Shown piece after piece: positions 12,662 to 21,100 of a stretch of 21,353 nt of DNA. Position 1 is the first letter of the stretch; every line of letters begins with the position of its first letter. The stretch is from Acidobacteriota bacterium (lineage in GTDB: Bacteria > Acidobacteriota > Holophagae > Thermotomaculales > Thermotomaculaceae). Location: assembly GCA_003650445.1 (NCBI GenBank), contig QMQE01000021.1:1-21353 (forward strand), read 5' to 3'. The position numbers and the translations under genes were made by a program. The notes beneath the pieces were generated by a model. It did not search any database. It was not told where the DNA came from and saw nothing but the letters and a program-made list of their open reading frames with translations.

Positions 12662-13696
12662 TCACAAAATTAACATGCAGTCACCATAGGAGTAGAAGCG
12701 ATAAGCTCCTTTCACGGCCTGCCGGTAGGCCTCAAACACGAAGTCTTTCCCGGCAAAAGCGGAAACCAGCATGATGAGGGTGGATTCAGGGAGGTGGAAG
12801 TTGGTCAGCATGAAATCCACGAGGTTGAAGCGGTGGGGCGGGTAAATGAAAATATCGGTTTCATCCCGGACCGGCTTAATTTCTCCGTATTTCTGATAGC
12901 AGCCCTCCAGTGTGCGGACAGAAGTGGTGCCCACCGCGAGGATGCGGCCACCCTGTTTCTTCCAGTTGTTTATGGCATTTGCTGTTTCCTTTGTAATTTC
13001 ATAGGACTCAGTGTCCATCTGGTGGTCCCGGATATCGTCCGCTTTCACCGGGCGGAAGGTTCCGAGCCCCACTGTCAGAGTAACCCGGCTCACCGGGATA
13101 TTCTTTTCTTCAAGTTTTTTCAGTAAATCCGGTGTGAAATGAAAGCCGGCAGTAGGTGCGGCCACCGCGCCAATGTTCTTCGCAAATACAGTCTGATAGC
13201 GTTCCCGGTCATCCGGGTTTTCCGCAGCACGTTTAATGTAGGGGGGCAGCGGTGTTTCCCCGTAGCGGTTGATGAGTTCAAATGGCTGGGAAGACTCGAA
13301 ACGGACAATGTGAATTCCGGCATTCAGAACATCGGTAATTTCAACGGCAGAATTGTCCGGAAATGCCAGTACCGTCCCTTTTTTGACCCGTTTTGCCGGA
13401 CGGATCAGTGCCCGCCAGGTTCGAGCTTCGGAGTCCATCTGCTTCAGCAGGAAAAGCTCGATTCTGGCTCCCGTTTCTGCTTTATCCAGGTGCAGGCGGG
13501 CGGGAAAGACCTTGGTATCATTGACAACCAGCATGGTGTCCGGTGGGATGAAATCCGGGATTTCCCGGAAAATGTGGTGTGAAATCTCCTGGTTTTCCCG
13601 TTTCAGGACCATCATTCGTGACTGATCACGGGGCTCCATGGGTTCCTGGGCGATGAGTGATTCCGGGAGGTGGTAAAAAAAATCGCTTCGTTTCAC
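12662..13696 (-). CDS. queA: tRNA S-adenosylmethionine ribosyltransferase-isomerase (QueA)
   Basis: QueA transfers and isomerises the ribose of S-adenosylmethionine onto 7-aminomethyl-7-deazaguanine at the wobble position of tRNAs with GUN anticodons, forming epoxyqueuosine in the queuosine pathway. The 344-residue length is normal for the family. Hallmarks are the start DFFYHLPESLIAQEPMEPRDQSRM, TPLPPYIKR, YQTVFAKNIGAVAAPTAGFHFT, and near the end NFHLPESTLIMLVSAFAG. The gene starts with GTG at 13696, overlapping the upstream stop in a GTGA arrangement, with GGGGAGG just upstream. It is the last gene of the operon that begins with RNase III. No tgt, queF or queG is in the window. All signature motifs appear intact. 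Confidence 0.98.
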   Translation of the reverse strand: MKRSDFFYHLPESLIAQEPMEPRDQSRMMVLKRENQEISHHIFREIPDFIPPDTMLVVNDTKVFPARLHLDKAETGARIELFLLKQMDSEARTWRALIRPAKRVKKGTVLAFPDNSAVEITDVLNAGIHIVRFESSQPFELINRYGETPLPPYIKRAAENPDDRERYQTVFAKNIGAVAAPTAGFHFTPDLLKKLEEKNIPVSRVTLTVGLGTFRPVKADDIRDHQMDTESYEITKETANAINNWKKQGGRILAVGTTSVRTLEGCYQKYGEIKPVRDETDIFIYPPHRFNLVDFMLTNFHLPESTLIMLVSAFAGKDFVFEAYRQAVKGAYRFYSYGDCMLIL

Positions 13697-14838
13697 CGAA
13701 CCTCCCCGATGGAAAACGGCCCCTCGAAATAGCTGCCAAATTCCTCGTAGTAGAGGGGCAGGCCCGGGGCATAGAGTACCCGGTCATCCGGGGTCAATAC
13801 GTGAAGTTTTCCCACTGCAAAACTGCCTTCTCCCGCATACATTCCGATTCGTTTGCCATCCATGATGAACATACCTTTCTTCAGCCTGGATGTTTCAACA
13901 GGTTTGCCTTTCCCATCAACATAATAGCCTTTCTTTTTATCGAGATGGACACTTTCCATGATGATGCGGATGGCTTTTTTCAGGCTGGGGGCATCACCCT
14001 GGATAATTTCACCGTATCCGGCCATTCGCATGGCTTCGGTGAAATAGGCAATACTGTCAACCGCAATTCTTTCGGAAACGGGGTCTTTACCTTCGGGATA
14101 AGTGGAAAGATCAATCCGGGGCGCAAAGGCAAGGTTGAAGAGAGAAACTGCGTATCCGAAAGGTGTTTTGGACGGCGCGTACTGAATTCCAAACACTTTG
14201 CTGGAAATGATGTTGTCGGGGCTCACTTCATCCGGCCCCGGGGAATAGCATTTCTGCACCACATTGACAATGCTGGCTTTTATTTCCGCCCGAATCCTGT
14301 AGCGCATAAAGCCGAAGTTCTGTCGGGGATAGGTGTTGGCAAACCCGTTTACATCCAGTGTGTGGGTCCATTGGAGGGGCCAGTTGTACTGAAACTGGCT
14401 TTTGTACTCGATGTTTTGGTAAGAAAAGGGCTGAGAGGACTTCCCCGGCTTTATGACGGGTTCGATTTTGAACCATAGAATCCGGACTTCTTTCCATTTG
14501 AAGGTGTCCCATGGCTGAATCCGCTCTTCCGGAACCATTTTGCCGTCAATTTTCAGGTGTTTGCTGATGGAAAAATAGGTGGGTTCACTGTCTCCGTGCT
14601 GCTTTGCGATAACCACCGCCTGCAAAACCGGGTCATCGGCAGGCGTGACAAGGAGGCGTTCATTCGTGGCATAATCCAGTTTGTTGGTTTTGACCACGAC
14701 CACGGCTTTCAGCAATTCGGGTGCGTGGGTAATTCTGAATTTCGGATGAAGAACGAGGAAATAAAACCCGGAACCCCCGATTAAAAACGTCAGCAGAATC
14801 AATAACAGATTATCTTTCAAAAAGTCTTTCAATTTCAT
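13693..14838 (-). CDS. Membrane-anchored protein of unknown function
   Basis: I do not recognise a named family for this 381-residue protein. A single N-terminal hydrophobic segment (residues about 9-30, including LLLILLTFLIGGSGFYFLVL) without an obvious cleavage site suggests a membrane anchor with an extracytoplasmic body. The middle is beta-rich with many aromatic residues. The C-terminal 130 residues contain DSIAYFTEAMRMAGY and later LKKGMFIMDGKRIGMYAGEG, which faintly resembles the layout of NlpC/P60-type domains but with Ser where the catalytic Cys would be. ATG 14838 has GGAGGG eight bases upstream. The gene overlaps the radical SAM gene by 29 bases and queA by 4, so it is embedded in an RNA-metabolism operon. 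Confidence 0.8.
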   Translation of the reverse strand: MKLKDFLKDNLLLILLTFLIGGSGFYFLVLHPKFRITHAPELLKAVVVVKTNKLDYATNERLLVTPADDPVLQAVVIAKQHGDSEPTYFSISKHLKIDGKMVPEERIQPWDTFKWKEVRILWFKIEPVIKPGKSSQPFSYQNIEYKSQFQYNWPLQWTHTLDVNGFANTYPRQNFGFMRYRIRAEIKASIVNVVQKCYSPGPDEVSPDNIISSKVFGIQYAPSKTPFGYAVSLFNLAFAPRIDLSTYPEGKDPVSERIAVDSIAYFTEAMRMAGYGEIIQGDAPSLKKAIRIIMESVHLDKKKGYYVDGKGKPVETSRLKKGMFIMDGKRIGMYAGEGSFAVGKLHVLTPDDRVLYAPGLPLYYEEFGSYFEGPFSIGEVR

Positions 14839-15835
14839 ACAATCCCTCCGTCAGCATATGATAACACGTTCCATTTAGTCGGGCATCCCATGGCTTGATG
14901 CTTTTTTCTCCTTGAAAACGAAGCAATGGGAACAAGTTGGCATTTTCCCGTTTGAAACCCACGGCATAGGCCAGGTGCTTTGCTGAAACACTGATTGTGG
15001 CATTTTCTATGCTGTACTTCTCAATAAACCGGCGGTAAATTCGGGACACAACCCGGTGCCGCAGGGCTGCGTGGAAACAGCCGGACAGAATCTGCCCTGG
15101 CCGATTCAGGGAATCCGTAGGTTGCAGGCCGATGCGGATGACGGAAATTCCTGCCCCTTCTGCAAAGTAAACTGCCATTGCCAGCCGGTCCAGAATTTTA
15201 TTGCAGGCCGGGGCCTGATACCCTTCCTTTGCCAACTGTGTACCGGCCAGCACAAGAAGCGGATGAATCCTGACCGTGTCCGGCCGACTTTTCAGCATTG
15301 CTATGATGGTTTGGTTAAAGGATTCCACCGTTTCTCCCGGACATCCTGTCATCAGATGAATTCCGGTAACGAATCCGGCTGTTTTCAGTTGGCCAATCGC
15401 CGTAATCGCCGTTTCCGCGTTGTGTCCCCGGTTCAGCCGCCGGAGTACATGGTTATCGAAAGACTCCACTCCGATTTCAACCGTTGTGACACCGTATTGT
15501 TTAAGGAGTTTAATGACTTCATTATTCACACAATCTGGCCGGGTGGAAATTCGAATGCCGGAAACCGCTTCTTTTTCAAGGAACGGCGTGCAGCTGTTGA
15601 GGTATTTCCCCATCACTTCAGGTTTTCCAGCGGTGAAAGTTCCGCCGAAAAATGCGATCTCCACCGGTTCCCCCTGGTGGTGAACAGAGAGCGTTTTCAA
15701 TGCGGTTTCAATAATTCCTTTGATTTCTGCCGGAGAATGAACCGGCGCATCTGCGCCGTTTGCGATTCGGACATTGCAGAAAGCGCAGCGGTGAGGACAG
15801 CTTTTTTCAGGAAGAAAAACCGGAATCAGCTTCAT
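14810..15835 (-). CDS. Radical SAM protein, Elp3/HemN-like
   Basis: This is a radical S-adenosylmethionine enzyme. The cluster motif is CPHRCAFC near the N-terminus (CX3CX2C; Cys13, Cys17, Cys20 from the chosen start). It is followed by AFFGGTFTAG, RISTRPDCV, TTVEIGVESFDNHVLRRLNRGH and HLMTGCPGET, all typical of the Elp3/HemN-type TIM barrel. A C-terminal region of about 100 residues shows no acetyltransferase domain, so it is not a full Elp3. The frame extends further upstream into the RNase III gene, but ATG 15835 is preferred because it begins MKLIPVFLPEKSCP, close to the cluster motif; ATG 15862 is possible. Either overlaps the RNase III end. A tRNA- or cofactor-related substrate is suggested only by context. 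Confidence 0.88.
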   Translation of the reverse strand: MKLIPVFLPEKSCPHRCAFCNVRIANGADAPVHSPAEIKGIIETALKTLSVHHQGEPVEIAFFGGTFTAGKPEVMGKYLNSCTPFLEKEAVSGIRISTRPDCVNNEVIKLLKQYGVTTVEIGVESFDNHVLRRLNRGHNAETAITAIGQLKTAGFVTGIHLMTGCPGETVESFNQTIIAMLKSRPDTVRIHPLLVLAGTQLAKEGYQAPACNKILDRLAMAVYFAEGAGISVIRIGLQPTDSLNRPGQILSGCFHAALRHRVVSRIYRRFIEKYSIENATISVSAKHLAYAVGFKRENANLFPLLRFQGEKSIKPWDARLNGTCYHMLTEGLYEIERLFER

Positions 15836-16544
15836 GGAGGAATTGTGTGAGACCTTTGCCATTATCGGTTTGTGCAAGGAGCCGGGCAGCGCAGTCCTGG
15901 TGGGCCTGTTTCTTTGAGCGTCCTTCACCCCTTGCCAGCGTAATCCCGTTGAACCGCAATTCAATCACAAACACTGCATCGTGAACCGGTCCCCGGCGTT
16001 CCAGCATGACGTATTCGGGAGGGGCCAGCCCCAGGCTCTGAAACACTTCCTGCAGTCTGGTTTTGTAATCAAAAATGGCCTCATTAAGGTTTGTAACCCG
16101 GTACCCGGATTGGTCGAACAGATTTAGAATCATGGTTCTTGCCTGGTCGATACCGCCGTCTAAATATACAGCTCCGATGACAGCCTCCAGGAGATTTTCT
16201 TTCAATTTTCGATTGTTGCGAATTTTCTGTTCTCCCTCCTCCACCTGCAGAAAACGCTGGAGAGCAAGGCCTTCTGTAATGGCGGCAAGAACATTGGAGT
16301 GAACCATGTATGCCTTTATTTTGCTTAAATTTCCTTCTGCTTCATCGGGAAAACGAAGATATAAATCTTCAGCAATGACAAAACCAAGAACACTGTCCCC
16401 AAGAAATTCGAGGCGTTCATTGTGAAGGGCTTCTTTCCGCATGTTGGCGCAGGATCGGTGGGTAAATGCCTGCTTCAGCAGCTCTCTGTCCTGAAAGTGA
16501 TATCCCAGTTTTTTTTCAATTTCTTTTACGATATATTTGTCCAT
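15807..16544 (-). CDS. rnc: Ribonuclease III
   Basis: RNase III cleaves double-stranded RNA during rRNA and mRNA processing. The 245-residue protein has the standard layout: an endonuclease domain with the signature HNERLEFLGDSVLGF (residues 41-55; Glu46 and Asp50 bind metal) and EGNLSKIKA, a second metal region ENLLEAVIGAVYLDGG (Glu120), and a C-terminal dsRNA-binding domain starting DYKTRLQEVFQSLG and ending ARGEGRSKKQAHQDCAARLL. One oddity: Asn117 stands where Asp (E. coli Asp114) is usual, from an AAT codon. ATG 16544 has GGGAG upstream and a TTGACC-17-GACAAT promoter. It is the first gene of the rnc-radical SAM-unknown-queA operon. Confidence 0.96.
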   Translation of the reverse strand: MDKYIVKEIEKKLGYHFQDRELLKQAFTHRSCANMRKEALHNERLEFLGDSVLGFVIAEDLYLRFPDEAEGNLSKIKAYMVHSNVLAAITEGLALQRFLQVEEGEQKIRNNRKLKENLLEAVIGAVYLDGGIDQARTMILNLFDQSGYRVTNLNEAIFDYKTRLQEVFQSLGLAPPEYVMLERRGPVHDAVFVIELRFNGITLARGEGRSKKQAHQDCAARLLAQTDNGKGLTQFLHEADSGFSS

Positions 16545-16585
16545 TTTAACTCCCGAAACCTGCGTACCAGCAACTTACCCATTGC

Positions 16586-16614
16586 ATTGTCCCTGAAATC
16601 CCGCCGCAGGTCAA
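16586..16614 (-). promoter_or_regulatory. Putative sigma-70 promoter of the rnc operon
   Basis: On the minus strand TTGACC (16614-16609) and GACAAT (16591-16586) are separated by exactly 17 bases, placing the transcript start about 35 bases before the RNase III ATG. The spacer is GC-rich. Confidence 0.5.
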
Positions 16615-16640
16615 GGGATCGCCGGTGGCGAAGTGATTTA

Positions 16641-16693
16641 TGAATTGTAACTTGTGACTCGCAGAGAAAAAAGGCAGTGGGAGCCAACTCCAT
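16641..16693 (-). repeat. Dispersed hairpin element, copy 3, next to heptamer-like repeat
   Basis: Read on the minus strand, 16693-16667 starts ATGGAGTTGGCTCCCACT and ends GCCTTTTTT, matching copies at 5784 and 5921 in GGAGTTGGC and TGCCTTTT; GGAG pairs with CTCC. Beside it, TTGTAAC and TTGTGAC (16645-16658) form another seven-base repeat. Together they occupy the spacer after the SpoIIE-type gene, again at a gene 3' end. Nothing else is seen in this 204-base gap apart from the rnc promoter. Confidence 0.55.
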
Positions 16694-16748
16694 TCTCTTA
16701 CGGACTTGCTCTTTGCTTGCACTGGTGTCCGCAGGGCAGGCACTTTCT

Positions 16749-18059
16749 TCAGGCCCGGCGCCGGACGATCATGAGGGTCATGTCGTCGTATTGGGGTGCG
16801 CTTCCGGCAAAGGCCCGGACAGCGGAAAAGACGGAATCGGTGAGTTCTTTTGCCGGCATATTGCCGTTGGAAACCAATTGTTGAATGAGGCGATCCATTC
16901 CAAATTCTTCCCCTTCGCTGTTCAGGGCTTCGGTAATGCCGTCGGAGTAGATGGCAAGGGTACTCCCCGGAACCATCGGAACAGTTTTTTTAGTATATTC
17001 GGCGTCTTCAAAAAAGCCCACCGCCAGGTTGCCGGTGGAAAGAAGGGCGGGGGCCTGTCCCGGGGCCAGAAGAAGCCCTTTGTTGTGTCCGGCATTGACG
17101 AATTCAAAAGTGTGATTTTTCGTGTCCAGTGTTCCATAGAAAAGGGTGGCGTATTTTTCCGGTGTCGTGTTGTTGAAGAAACGGCGGTTGATGTCCGTCA
17201 TCCGAGTGCAGACATCCGGATGGCCATACAGGGATTCTCCCCGGACAGTGGCCTGAAGGTTTGCCATGAGGAGGGCGGCCGGGAGCCCTTTGCCGGAGAT
17301 GTCCCCGACGCACAGAACCCAGTGATCCGGACCGGCCTGAATGAAATCGTAATAGTCTCCTCCGATTTCCTTCGCGCTTACCATGTTGACGGAGAGATTA
17401 TACCCTGCCGGAGCCGGGATTTCAGCCGGAAGCAGGCTTCGTTGAATCCGTTCGGAGGTTTTCAGTTCTTCCTGGAGATGGATGAGCTTTCGCTCCTCTT
17501 CCCAGAGCCGGCTGCTTTCAATGATCTGGGCGGATTCGGAGGCAATGACGGAGAGGAGGCTTTGATCATTTTCACTAAATTTCCGCGCGTTTTTTTTATT
17601 GAACAGGGCAATCAGACCGGTAATTTCTCCCCGGACAATCAGTGGAATTGCCAGAAGGTTTGAAATGTTGTGTCGTTGAAGAGTGGAAGACAGAAATGCA
17701 GTTTCATCGGAGATGTTGTTGAGGAGCAGCGGTTTTCGGTATGTCAGCATCCAGCCGGTCAGCTGGTCGTCCAACCGGAATTGGACAAATTTCTGTGTGG
17801 TGCGGGAGTGACGCACCCGTGTCTTCAGGGCGTCGTCTTCTCCGGTTTTGTCCACGAGAAAGACTGCCGCCTGTTCAACACCAATGTGCTGGACGCATTT
17901 TTGAGTAATAAGTTCCAGCACATCATCCAGAGAGAGGGTGGAACTGATGGCGGTCGCGATGTCGTTGAGGATAGAAAGTTCATCCAGTGATTTTTTCAGC
18001 ATGGCAACCTGGGACCGGAGTGTTGCCACTTCTTTTTTTGTATCGCGGCTAAAAACCAA
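16749..18059 (-). CDS. GAF-domain SpoIIE/RsbU-type PP2C phosphatase
   Basis: This 436-residue cytoplasmic protein would dephosphorylate a serine-phosphorylated partner, classically an anti-sigma-factor antagonist. A short N-terminal coiled coil (LRSQVAMLKKSLDELSIL) leads into a GAF sensor domain at about residues 30-180. A helical linker with LQEELKTSERIQRSLLP, the usual RsbU-type junction, precedes the SpoIIE PP2C domain. Metal-binding aspartates are in place: EIGGDYYDF, LCVGDISGKGLPAALLM, IYSDGITEA and YDDMTLMIV, so it should be active. The start is TTG at 18059, behind AAGGGGGAAAAGG. No anti-sigma or STAS gene lies next to it, so its partner must be elsewhere. The strong terminator just upstream makes it a separate transcription unit. 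Confidence 0.93.
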   Translation of the reverse strand: MVFSRDTKKEVATLRSQVAMLKKSLDELSILNDIATAISSTLSLDDVLELITQKCVQHIGVEQAAVFLVDKTGEDDALKTRVRHSRTTQKFVQFRLDDQLTGWMLTYRKPLLLNNISDETAFLSSTLQRHNISNLLAIPLIVRGEITGLIALFNKKNARKFSENDQSLLSVIASESAQIIESSRLWEEERKLIHLQEELKTSERIQRSLLPAEIPAPAGYNLSVNMVSAKEIGGDYYDFIQAGPDHWVLCVGDISGKGLPAALLMANLQATVRGESLYGHPDVCTRMTDINRRFFNNTTPEKYATLFYGTLDTKNHTFEFVNAGHNKGLLLAPGQAPALLSTGNLAVGFFEDAEYTKKTVPMVPGSTLAIYSDGITEALNSEGEEFGMDRLIQQLVSNGNMPAKELTDSVFSAVRAFAGSAPQYDDMTLMIVRRRA

Positions 18060-18144
18060 TTTCCTTTTCCCCCTTTCGGTAGTTTTCGGCCCATGCCGTC
18101 TGGGATTTACCGTGTATGCTGTGTCTGTTAATATTGTATCATAG

Positions 18145-18178
18145 AAAAACGGGGGCGGTGTTTTGTCCGCCCCCGTTT
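18145..18178 (-). terminator. Strong rho-independent terminator after the secreted nuclease gene
   Basis: CGGGGGCGG (18150-18158) and CCGCCCCCG (18167-18175) form a perfect nine-pair GC stem with an eight-base loop, followed on the minus strand by TTTTT (18149-18145). A three-base A-run precedes it. It lies about 10 bases past the nuclease gene stop. A TACAAT (18138-18133) just beyond could be a -10 for the phosphatase gene, but no -35 is visible. Confidence 0.93.
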
Positions 18179-18184
18179 GGATTT

Positions 18185-21100
18185 CTACTGAACAGGGATC
18201 ATTTTGAACATGGAAGACTGGAGGTGCCCATCTGCCGCCAGCGTCCCGCCTGCCTCGTCGCTGGAGAGAATGACGTAGCTCCCGGCCAGGGGCGCTGTGG
18301 ACTCAAACACCATGCTGCCGGAGAAATGGTTCAAGTCCTTTTCTCCGGTAAGGCTGATTTCCAATGCAAAGAGGGGCGCTACGTTGCCAAGGAAGTCCGC
18401 TGCCACGACGTTTCCGTTCATGTCGTATAAGGTGACGGTGATGTCCGCCGCCGCGGTACCCACGTTGGTCAGATGGAAGATGCTGTCGTGGGGGGTATGG
18501 GAAAATCCGTCCGGCGAGGTGGTGTCGTTTGAAATGAATGGGATTACCAGCCGTGTGCCGGTGTCAAAGCTGCTGATGCCGGTGATGCCTTCGTTGTGGG
18601 ACCAGGCATTGTCTCCCTGCACCAACTCAGTGACGATGGGAACATCGGATACAATTTTCAAGATGCCGGTGAAATGGGAGGGGTCGGGAATATCCAGCAC
18701 CAGATCGGAAAGATCCAGTCCGTAATTTCCGGGATCTCCTACCACTCCTTTGACCCTTCTGTTCGGGTCGAGGGTCAGGGTGACTTCTCTGAGCTGGCCT
18801 TTGCCGGTTTTGGAGGGGAATGCCATGTTGCTTCCCTCAATATACATGTCCATGGTGATGGTGGCGGCTGTGTCGCCGGGATTCAGCAGCGCGATTCCCC
18901 GCCAGTCTACGTCACTGCTCATTGGCACATAGAAGGTGGTATCCAGCCGGTTTTCCGGTGTTGCGTTGAGGCCGCTCATTACCCCGAGTGAGCTGCTGCT
19001 CTCGTGGACACCAAATAATTGATAACTCATTGTGTTGCAACCATTCACCCCGCTTATTTTCATCCATTCCTCATCTTCGGAGTGGGTGATGTCTTCGCTG
19101 ACGTAGGCTACTTTGTCAATGGGGGTGGAGCCGTCAAGAAAGTCCATGGAAATGAGGGTGTCTGTGTCACTCCCGGCATCTGTGTCGTACTTGTGGAAAT
19201 CCAATGTCAGTTCTCCACCGGGGGAGTTTGTCCAGTGGGCAATACCGGTCCACCACTGCCAGCTTTCATCAATATGGCCAATGTATGCGGTGGCGCTGAG
19301 AAGTTGGCTTTCTGCATCTGCCCAGTTTGTGGCGGATACTGTACGAAGTTCCAGGCCGCTGGCAATTCCCTTTGCTTTGAATCGCTCCGCGATGGCAAAA
19401 TCTCCGGTGCTTTCCACCTTCAAACTGGCGATTTGGCTGTAGTCTGAAGGCGTGAGAGTGGTATTGAACGGAATCATGTTGATATTCCAGTCCGCCGTGG
19501 CCCGATTTGTTAAAGTCAGCCAGCCGGTTTCTGCGACAGGATTCCCTTCCTTGTCCAATGCAACAATTTGAAGATCCGCGGAATCATTGTCCCCGTCGGT
19601 GATGGAGATGACGGTTTCCCAGAAACTGGAGGACGGGTCGCTTGTCGAGGGACGGTAATCTACGTGGGGAACAATGGCAAAGTAAGACGGGGTCGCGTTT
19701 TGGGGGTAAAAATCAAGAAAAGCGACTATGCCGTCATGATCGGAAACACCGATTGGCGTATCCGGATTCTCGTCATCGGCATAACTTGCAGGGGCATCGG
19801 CATTTGCGTGGGCAAATTCCACACTGCGAACAAAATAACGGGCGCTGTGTGAGGCGAGGATATGGTCGATAATCTGAGTATTGCCGTCGTGAACATAGGA
19901 ATAACGGTTTGAAATGGGCGCAAGGGTGGCCAGGTCGGTGAGGTCAGGATCCACCTCGTCCGTGGCGGGGAGCATGGCACCCAGAGGGTCAGGATGTCCC
20001 TTGATCTGCCCTGTGACGTCCACGTAACCGTCTGTAAAATCAAAGGCGTTGAAATCTCCGGCCACAAAAAAAGGCAAATGCGGGTGACTGGCCTGGTACT
20101 CTGCCACAAATTGAGAAATGCGAAATGCCTGCTGCTGACGCTTGGAACGGACAAAGTTTTCTTTGGCCGGGTCGGACGGATCATCTATACCGTTGAGTGA
20201 TCTGTTATGGAGTATGAGAACTGAAATCGGCTGCATTTTCCCATTGACAGTGGCGGTGGCTTCCACCAGAAGTGGAGGCCGGTCATGAAGCGTATAGGTG
20301 GAGCCGTTTACGTCAAATGTATCGTCCACCTGTTCTTCCGTGACTGCGGTAACCTGGACAGTGTCCCGGACCATGATGCCGTTGTGAATGCTCCCGGTGC
20401 CGCTTGCACCGAAGAAAACTGTGTAATGAACCGAAGGGTCATCGCTGTGGATTTTATCAGCAAGCTGTTGCAGGGCATCCTGTGAACCGATCTCTTCCAG
20501 GCAGAGAATGTCCGGAGATTTCAGCATGGTACGAACCAATAAGGAGGCCTTGGAAAGGCGAATGGTAAAGGTGGAATCGCTGGATTTGAAATTCAGCATA
20601 TTCTGGGTGGCAATGAGCAATTCGCCGGGATTTCGGTCCCGAACTGCTTCCGGGAAGGTGCTGTCGGCAAGCTGGAGTGTGCCTGGCAGCAATTTGTATC
20701 GGCTGAATGAATAGGTCAGGGGACCTACAGCCGACACAATGCCGGTTCCACCGGGGATGTCCTCATCTGTAAGGCCCAGGCCGTCTGGGTCCATCTGAAA
20801 CCGTTCCGGGTTTCCATCCCATACCGGGAGGCCGCTTTCCCCGGGATACACAATTCCCGCTTCCCGGATTGGCCGTATGGACTTGGCTGCCACTATGACA
20901 TCTCCATGAAAATCGGTGCCTTCACAGACGACACCGTTGTCAATTTCCACCAGCATTCCTTCACAGCGCTCCAGATCTGTCCCGGGATATGGCTGGTCGG
21001 GGCTGGGGAAGGTTTCGTCCAGTAAAACAGGTGAAGGGAGAGGGTTACCGCTGGATTCCACACTCAGATTCGTAACGGCCCCCAGCTCCGTCAGGCCGTA

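Noticed and set aside
12644..12664. TGACG/CGTCA hairpin at the queA stop codon as a terminator
   Set aside because: Only five pairs, with the T-run about nine bases away; too weak to support.
15056..15850. Plus-strand open frame opposite the radical SAM gene (264 codons)
   Set aside because: The minus strand carries the CX3CX2C cluster motif and the barrel motifs; the plus frame is cysteine-rich only because it mirrors those codons.
16677..17663. Long plus-strand open frame opposite the SpoIIE-type phosphatase (328 codons)
   Set aside because: All PP2C motifs and the GAF domain are on the minus strand; the plus frame has no family resemblance or upstream signals.
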